Part shown: piece by piece, positions 57,191-64,000 of the stretch
Numbering within the stretch: the stretch's first letter is position 1
Layout of the letters: each line of letters begins with the position of its first letter
Origin: Voacanga thouarsii
Lineage: Eukaryota > Streptophyta > Magnoliopsida > Gentianales > Apocynaceae
Direction of reading: 5' to 3'
Assembly: GCA_026120185.1 (NCBI GenBank)
Contig: JANUWF010001272.1
Coordinates: 2,170,001 to 2,234,000 of the forward strand
DNA: 64,000 nucleotides
Program-made: the position numbers and the translations under genes
Notes under the pieces: generated by a model
What the model was told of the DNA's origin: nothing
Databases searched by the model: none
The model's input: the letters and a program-made list of their open reading frames with translations, nothing else

Positions 57191-58090
57191 ACTCAAAAAC
57201 TCTTGGCTCAAGTATTCTCCTCCTCGATCGGATCTTAGAGTCTTAATACTTTTGCCAAATTATTTCTCTATTTCATTCTTGAAGTCTTTGAACCTTTCAA
57301 AGGCCTCAAATTTATTTTTCATTAAATACAAATACTCGTATCGTGAGAAATCATCGATAAATGTTATAAAATAGTTGTAACCTCCTCTTGCTTTTATTGA
57401 CATTGGGCCACATACATCAGAATGTATGAGTTCTAATAAGTCCTTGGTCCGTTCTTCTTTTCCTGGAAAAGGAGTTTTAGTCATTTTACCTGGTAAATAA
57501 GACTCGCATGTGCCATATGATTCATAATCAAATGACGCTAAGTCACCAAGCTTGTGTAACTTAGAAATACGATTTTCGTTTACGTGGCCCAAACGATAAT
57601 GCCATAAGTAAGAGGTGTTAGAGTTATCTATTTTAGGTTTCTTATTGTTTATATTGAGAATTGGATTATCCAAGTCTAGAACATATAAACCATTAACCAA
57701 AGTTGCTGAACCATAGTGAATATCATTCAAAGAAAAAGAACAATATTTATTCTTAAATATTAAATAAAATCCACATAAGTCTAAACACGCAACTGAGATA
57801 ATATTTTTCATTAAAATTAGTACATAATAATAGTTTTCCAGTTCTAGAATTAAACCCAAAGGCAAGTTCAGCTCAAATATCCCCACAGCAAGTGCAGCAA
57901 CCTTTACCCCATTTGCAGTACGTAGGTCCACATCGCCTTTCTCTAGCCTTCTACTACTCTTTAGTCCCTGCAAGTTATTGCACAAATGAGATTCACATCC
58001 GGTATCCAATACCCATATCTCATTTCTAAAAGCAGTATTTATCTCAATCATAAACATACATGGAGTAGAATTAGAAGTTCTTGTAAGCTT
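57190..58090 (-). pseudogene. Copia-3 protease and integrase
   Basis: 265 open codons at 57260-58057. Protease: EIWVLDTGCESHLCNNLQGL (D-T-G active site). Integrase zinc domain: LWHYRLGHVNENRISKLHKL and GTCESYLPGKMTKTPF, where a Cys of the HHCC set reads Y. Core: HSDVCGPMSIKARGGYNYF (first Asp), FIDDFSRYEYLYLMKNK; after a stop (EK*FGK), LRSDRGGEY (second Asp) and HNGVSEKRNRT (Glu). The DDE residues are present. Confidence 0.88.
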
Positions 58091-58895
58091 CTCCTTCTAC
58101 TTCTTGCCCTTAATGGTCTCTAAGTAGGCTTTGCAGTTGTGCCTCTAATGGCCCATCTTCCCACAATGATGGCATGGGCCCTTGGTAGCGGCATCCTTCT
58201 TGTTCACACTACCTTTGGGCTTCATGGGAGCCTTCTTCTTCTTCTTTTAAACTTTCTTCTTAGAAGTGGAAGATTCTACCATTAAAACTGCATTAGAATC
58301 CTTCTTCATGGAGGATTTCGCAGTTTTGAGAAGATTGATTAACTCAGGAATGGTGGATTCAATTTGTTCATCTGATAGTTAATCACAAATTGTGAGAAAC
58401 TATTAGGCAAAAATTGTAGAATTAAGTCAACACTTAAGTCATGATCCATTGCAGGCTCGAAAGATCCAAGCTTCTCTATTAACCCCAGCATCTTCAGCCC
58501 ATAAGTGGCCATAGAAGAACCCACTTCCATTTTGCAATGGAAAGTTGCTTCGAGATCTCGTATCTCTCAGTTTTGGCTTGGGCATCAAATAGCTCTCGAA
58601 GATGTGAAATGATCGATTGAGCATCCATATGCTCATGTTATTTTTGCAACTCAAGAGTCATGGATGCCAGTATAATACATGATGCTATATCACTATCCTC
58701 CTTGTGCCTCTTGTGGACAGTATGCTCATCAGCATGAGCATCTTGGGCTAGTGGTGGTGGAATAGAAGCATCTAGCATGTAGAGTAACTTTTTCTATTTG
58801 AGAACGATTCTCAAATTTCTATGCCAGTCGAGATAGTTTGATTCGATTAACTTGTTGGTTTCCAAGATGCTCTGTAAGTTTAGATTTGTTGACAT
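58090..58895 (-). pseudogene. Copia-3 gag
   Basis: ATG at 58895 (MSTNLNLQSILETNKLIESN), then YLDWHRNLRIVLK, a stop, KKLLYMLDASIPPPLA, the DLILQFLPNSFSQFVINYQM gag word (near 58400) and a zinc knuckle CHHCGKMGH-RHNC near 58150-58190 in which the residue after GH is a TAG stop. Frame changes lie near 58540 and 58380. Confidence 0.85.
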
Positions 58896-59242
58896 GATGC
58901 AAGTAACCGAGATGTAAAGATAGAGATCATTAGTTACTTATATATGCACATGATATGCAAATAATTAGGACTTTAATTAAACACATTTTTACTCCACTAT
59001 TTTACTCAAACCAATAGCCCCCACTATTGATTCTAGAAAGCCTATTGGAAGCTTTCCTAGTGGATCGGTATCCAAATTCCTCAAGAATAACCTTGGTTTT
59101 GCCCAACAAGCCACCCTTAAATTCATTGGTAGGTATCCAATACCTATTACATCGTATGTAACTGTTGGTTTGACAGAAAATAGAGGAGCATGTTGCAGTA
59201 ATGGAGAAAAAATAGGGGTAAAGAAAAACCGTTAAGAGTAAC

Positions 59243-60934
59243 AGCATGGAAGCATTTAAAACATACCTCTGGGTACCTTAAACCTCTTATGCTATGGAAG
59301 AATGGATTGAACCATAGGAACAGCCCTTTCTTGCTCGCTTGATGAAGCTTCCGATTGAAAACCTGCTAACCTCCTAATTTGCCTTGTTTACATGAATGAT
59401 GAACGCCAAACTTTCTGGTTGCCAGAATATTCCACTGCCTAATTCCCTCTTAGTGAAACAAAGAGTGAAGAGGAATGATCTCAAGATGAGAAATGAATGG
59501 TCTAAACCTTTTCCTTGTTTTGTGAAAACAAAAACGTTGAGGAGGAAAATCCTCTCAACCTTCTAGGTGAACCAAAGGGTAAGCAAAAAATCAACAACTC
59601 ACTCACAACCTCTTGTATTCTTTGCTAATATAAAGGACAAGAGAACCAAGGGTCACAACATCAAGAGAGGAGAACCAAAGGTCACGAGAGAGAGAGAGTG
59701 CTTAGGAAAAGAAAACCAGGTTTTTCTTTCTTTCCACACACAGAGACATGAGCCTCAATTTCCAAAATTCTGAGAATTCCAAACAATTCTCTAATTGCAA
59801 TTGGAACCTATCAAGTTCTCAGAATTATAAATTGGCCCAACAATTTCTCTTTCTCGCAATAAACTCCATTATGTTATCAAATAACATCTTGAGTATATAT
59901 TCCTCTTTAACTGAGGCCAATTCCTCAATCCAAAATTAATTAGGAGTTACGGGCTATTCCGAGGACCAAAAAGACATATCGCCTTGACTACTAAAATGAC
60001 TAAAATACCCCTGCTATATAAATAGCTGTATTTTACATTTTAAATATTTCCTAATATCACCATAAGGAAATATTGACCCCAAGGATAATGCTGAGTTAGC
60101 AAAGTCTCTGACCTACAGGTGTAATGACTAAAATATCCCTCCATATATCGTTGTACATTCAGAGAGGAAGAAGTGTAGTAACACCTCTCTAAATGACATC
60201 TACCATCCTTAGGCCTCTAGTCCAATCATCCACGACTTCCTGGAGTGTTTTCGTTTTCCAAGGGAGCTACTTTAAAGCAAACATCCAAGTTATGTTTCCT
60301 AAGGCCTTGGACATTTAGATTATTCAGACAACCATAAGAGGCAATATAGTATTGAAACTATCTTGTACAAGTCTGTCTTAACTAACTAGTCACATATACC
60401 CAACATGCAAGTATATTGGCCTAACAATAAAACCTTAACTATAGCATATCAAAGTATATGCTTCCAGCTTTGTCAGACCACCAACTCATACTCAAGTCGT
60501 AGAGTACTAGTCCATGCTGTAGTAGTAGTAGTCTAGGTTTCTACCATATAGTACTTTTAAGAAACCACTACTACAGGTCATGTTCTAGGTATTCGAAACA
60601 CGCTTATGTCATGCAGTGAGTGGACTACTCACTGGCTAAAGGTAAGCCATTCCCTATTTGGAATTCATAACATAATAACCTAGACATGGTAAGATTCTCA
60701 TTCTCATCAATCGGTTAAGAACAAATGTCTATGTGTTAAGTAACCCGTGATCCATACCTTACTGTGAAAGACCTCCATTCACATGGACCACTTACTTAAA
60801 CACAATGGGTCTTTTCCAAACGACATTGTGCACAAAAAAGTAAATTCACAAACGATTTTTGAAAATAAATTCTTTTATTCAAACATTCGATTTTTTATAT
60901 CAAAAACTAGTCTAAGAGAGCATACTTCCCAACA
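59243..60934 (-). mobile_element. Solo LTR, Copia-2 family
   Basis: Starts TGTTGGGAAGTATG at 60934 (minus strand). GTAAC at 60935-60939 and at 59238-59242 may be the target duplication, which puts the outer end at 59243 (minus strand CTTCCATGCT, where CA would be expected). 59930-60934 matches 12640-13584. No PBS or coding DNA accompanies it. Some GA repeats and short ORFs inside (for example 59567-59773) are not recognisable as genes. Confidence 0.7.
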
Positions 60935-61910
60935 GTAACTATCGGATCATTGGGTGATTAACAACTTTTAATCTTAAAGCCTTTTGGGCTACCCCAACTT
61001 TTCCTCTAAATTTCTTTATACTTTAGTCTGCCCAACTGGGATAAAAAATTTAGTTAAACCCAACCCATTAATCAGAATTTAATTCCAAAGGAATTTAATT
61101 CCATAGCTTGAACATGCTCAATGTCAAGTAGGCTTGTGTTTGCCCAACAACTTGGTCTCGAAAAAAGAATCTTGTTCTTACTATATTAACGGAAGGAATT
61201 AGGTTTAATATTAATTGAGAGATTTATTCCTTTTAGTGATTTCATTGAATGACATGCATAAAAACCAATAAACCACATAATTGATAATCATGGTAATAAA
61301 GTGATTAAGTGGTATGGTTATGGACTTTATCTTAAATTAATTTCTTTAAGCCATAAAAGAAATTAATATAGTTAACCCTATGTGTTCATGCATAATTCAA
61401 GTAGAAGGTCTTACATTCTTGCCTTGTTTTGGTTGCCATCTCTAAAATTAAAAATAATTCTACTCCTATTTAACCAATGTAAACTAATTACATAATTTTC
61501 TAAAGAAAGAAAACCTCAAGTTACATTCGAGGGGAGTTAGATGAGAAGAGAATTACACAGGAATTCTAGAGAATGCAGAACACGCAGGCCGTATTTCATA
61601 AAAACCAAAACAATAAAATGCATGAATAGATATAATTGGTTTTAGTCCATAACCATCCACCATGCCATTGACTATGCTGAAACAAAATAAACATATACTT
61701 TTATTATTCCAAAATTACTATTTTGGAAAAATAAAACAAATTCTAAAATCAATATTTTTAAAAAATACATTAATTTTAAATTTTCAAAATCACTATTTTG
61801 AAAAATAAAATTGTTTGTCTCAAAACTAATTTTGAGAAAATGCTTTTAGGTCCTATCTCTGGCAACGAAAATGGCGGTCCCGCTCAAAATTGGGTCCCAT
61901 CTCAAAATTA

Positions 61911-62132
61911 TTATTTTTTTATTTTATAAAATAGAGCCGAACCGGCGTCGGTTTGAAGGCCAAAGCCGGCGCCACCTGTATTCTGATTTTTTAGGAAAAA
62001 TTTTCTAGAAACGATTTCTGGATGTTCACGAAACAGCACGCAACCGACGCCGGCTTGGACGCTGGAGCCGGCACCAGCTGTGGTCTGGAACAATGGCGGC
62101 GATTTTCGAAAATTTCCAGAAACAATTTCTGG
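61911..62132 (-). repeat. Two-unit tandem repeat, 111 bp
   Basis: Units begin at 62132 and 62021 (minus strand CCAGAAAT-GTTTCT-GAAA). Each contains a GC-rich GGCGCCGGC or GTGCCGGC word and a GACGCCGGTT or AAGCCGGC word. A frame of 79 codons is open across both units (37-residue period, PEIVS repeated), without a recognisable domain. Confidence 0.65.
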
Positions 62133-62493
62133 TGCTTTCTTCTTCTGCAAATTTTCAGTGAGAACGATTCTCAGTAGTATTTTCTATTTTAAAGCTCAAA
62201 ATAACAACCAATTTGTTAGTTTAAACAAAACCAAAACAGAAAATTAAGATGAAACGTAAGGCAACAACCATGCTCTTGAAAACGTTTTTCTGCAAAAAAT
62301 TCTCATTACCTAAAGAAAGCATCTTTCGAAATACGCTGTGACTTTAACATAATCATAATGTGCTATGAACCCAACCCAACAATTGAAACAATTTCGACTC
62401 AAGTAAAAACGATTTTCACAACAAACAAAGATAAACACGAATACATGAAAATAGTTTTTCATGCCAAACAATGTCTGTAGACCACACATAGCA

Positions 62494-62507
62494 TGTCTCT
62501 AATACCA
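62494..62507 (-). other. Copia-3 primer binding site
   Basis: The minus strand reads TGGTATTAGAGAC, one base after the LTR end CCTAACA; initiator-Met tRNA type with a C to T change. Confidence 0.8.
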
Positions 62508-62508
62508 C

Positions 62509-64000
62509 TGTTAGGTATCTCAAGCTCGTATCATATACGGCGCAGCGAAAAATAAAACGAGATACTATCCTAGGATCCTCATATGTGTAGAAAACAAGGC
62601 ATAAAGAGAGTAAAGGCAACAACTTTTACCTTAAGGTGATTGTCCGAAGAACAAAATTGATCTTCTTCAAGTCGAGGCGCGATCCAGCAATCCTCTTATA
62701 CAAACTCCATGAGAGTTGGATGTCTAACCACTATAATCACAGTGTATGATTATCTCTAACAGTAATCGACATAGAGGAATACTCAAGCACCAAAATTTTC
62801 TGTGCTAGCAAAAAAAGACGGCGGCTAGGGCTATTTTCATTTTTAGCAAAACGAGAGAGAGAGAGAGAGAGAGAGAGAAAGAAAGAGAAGATTGTGTGTC
62901 TTGCTCACAGCTAGGGTTTCATGTGTTCCATCATCATGTTATACAAAAATCTTGCTCTAAATAGACTCCAATCCTTGAATTCTAGAACAGTTAGAATTCT
63001 CTAATTGTAATTGAAAACATTAAGTTCTCACAATTATAATTTGGACCACAAATTATAACCAATTACAATTTGTCCATAACAACTTCTCTTTCTCTCAATC
63101 AACCCCACTATGTTATCAAATAACATATGGAGTATATAATCCTCTATTATGTGTGACCTATTAGGTTTCCTAGTTAATTGGTAGCGAACATGAATTATTC
63201 CAAAAGTCTTTGAGATTAATAATCCATAATTAATTAGAATTAATCCTATTAATTCTAATTAGGATTGGTTTATTAATTCATCAATTAATAAACCCATATT
63301 CCCAAATCATGAGCGGTATCTAGCAACACATCATGACCACCCAAGAGTCCAAGAAGTCAAGTGGCTTGACATGAACCCTTCAATAACAAACTTCAGTGTA
63401 ATAAACTCCTTTCACATTGCAATATCTCATTCGGTTTGGAGTACGGAATTACTGCTAACTCCCTCTAGAATTAATTCTGGCCCGAATACAATAGTACTTA
63501 TACCAGGAACCCACTACTCTAGATGTGTATCAATTGAAACTGTTTTCAATACACAATCACCTTGGCCAAGGACTTTCCAAGTAGTAATTCCTACAAATGG
63601 CCGTGGGATATTTGCCCCTACTATTAGGAGTGGTGAATCCTTTATTGACCCTCTCAACTACTTTCGTTTACCTCACAATGTACTCAATATCCATCCCATA
63701 GGCGGCCCTCGATCGAGCTCCGGAGATTGGAATCAAAGTACAAAGCTCAGCAAACAAAGTACCTTGGAGATCTCAAGTCTAAGGATACTTACACGTTTGC
63801 TATATTGAGATTATATCACTAGTACTAAATAGTTATCCATGTGATTATCTCAAAGCTAGGTCATCCAATGAACTTGTTCTATTAACAAGCATCCATGTGT
63901 TAACTTTGAGTATCTCAATACTCACAGTTATGAGAACCGCCGCTTGATCAAATCTGGAAGTCTAACACATGCTAGTCTTAACGCATTAATGATGTCCTGT
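62509..64000 (-). mobile_element. Copia-3 5' LTR (partial, runs off the window)
   Basis: Ends CCTAACA at 62509. Direct-repeat partner of 53789-55138. A 145-codon antisense frame (63371-63808) corresponds to 54270-54707. GA microsatellite at about 62846-62880. Confidence 0.88.

Larger units (their letters stand above)
58896..62508 (-). other. Copia-3 leader, interrupted by a solo copia LTR
   Basis: 58896-59237 and 60940-62508 make up the leader between PBS and gag, about 1.9 kb. It holds no domain. It includes a two-unit 111-bp repeat at about 61911-62132, and the PBS TGGTATTAGAGAC at 62494-62507. Confidence 0.6.
53732..64000 (-). mobile_element. Copia-3, Ty1/copia element (runs off the window)
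   Basis: Minus-strand element: 5' LTR 62509 to beyond 64000, PBS 62494-62507, long leader (interrupted by a solo LTR), gag 58090-58895, protease-integrase-RT-RNase H 55158-58090, PPT 55139-55150, truncated 3' LTR 53732-55138. Copia domain order with integrase before RT. RT style (YVDDILLIGND, LGIRIYRDRSKRLLGLSQS) suggests the Tork/Angela group, uncertain. LTRs differ by about 7.5% over 438 bp by eye. Confidence 0.88.

Overview
This window looks like repeat-rich intergenic DNA from a flowering plant, probably a eudicot. I found no intact host gene and no convincing tRNA, rRNA or CRISPR array. Nearly everything I can assign is a plant retroelement or an old virus-derived fragment: Ty3/gypsy chromoviruses of the Tekay/Del type with very long LTRs, Ty1/copia elements including one SIRE-like element, an RTE-clade non-LTR element, long LTRs of a second gypsy-like family without recognisable genes, and two copies of an endogenous pararetrovirus (Caulimoviridae-like) fragment. 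All coding regions carry stops and frameshifts, so none should be functional.

Layout. 1-3990: a plus-strand chromovirus-type LTR split by a solo LTR (1162-3001) with a perfect 5-bp target duplication. 4250-12420: a tandem duplication of about 4.1 kb; each unit is an LTR 3' part, a TA/TG-rich microsatellite, a decayed pararetroviral RT/RNase H region, and a noncoding tail full of short GGCACTT-AAGTGCC palindromes. 12421-15675: the 3' half of a minus-strand copia element. 15676-27797: a minus-strand Tekay/Del-type element (Gypsy-1) with a 4.26-kb 5' LTR, PBS, an unusual leader ORF, gag, protease, RT, RNase H, integrase and chromodomain; its 3' LTR is truncated. 27798-45220: a second minus-strand chromovirus-type element (Gypsy-2) that has lost pol and is split by unassigned DNA, into which a plus-strand SIRE-like copia (29397-40253, TSD GGACT) inserted. 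45590-46841: a third gypsy pol fragment, cut at 46841/46842 by a long-LTR element (LTR 46842-48790). The internal region of that element holds a full-length RTE retroposon (49052-52289, 16-bp TSD). 53732-64000: a third copia element (minus strand) with a truncated 3' LTR, pol and gag, a long leader containing a solo copia LTR, and a 5' LTR running off the window.

The insertions can be ordered from their nesting, and the truncated joins (15675/15676, 28732/28733, about 53732) are deletion scars. The signals least explained by standard annotation are: the palindrome array in the pararetroviral tail; the acidic leader ORF of Gypsy-1 with repeated PVIDL motifs that resemble SUMO-interacting motifs, with a possible counterpart in Gypsy-2; a palindrome with core AGGTGGCCACCT kept in all chromovirus-type LTRs here; and the third ORF of the SIRE-like element. 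Family names come from reading motifs by eye. No database search was run.
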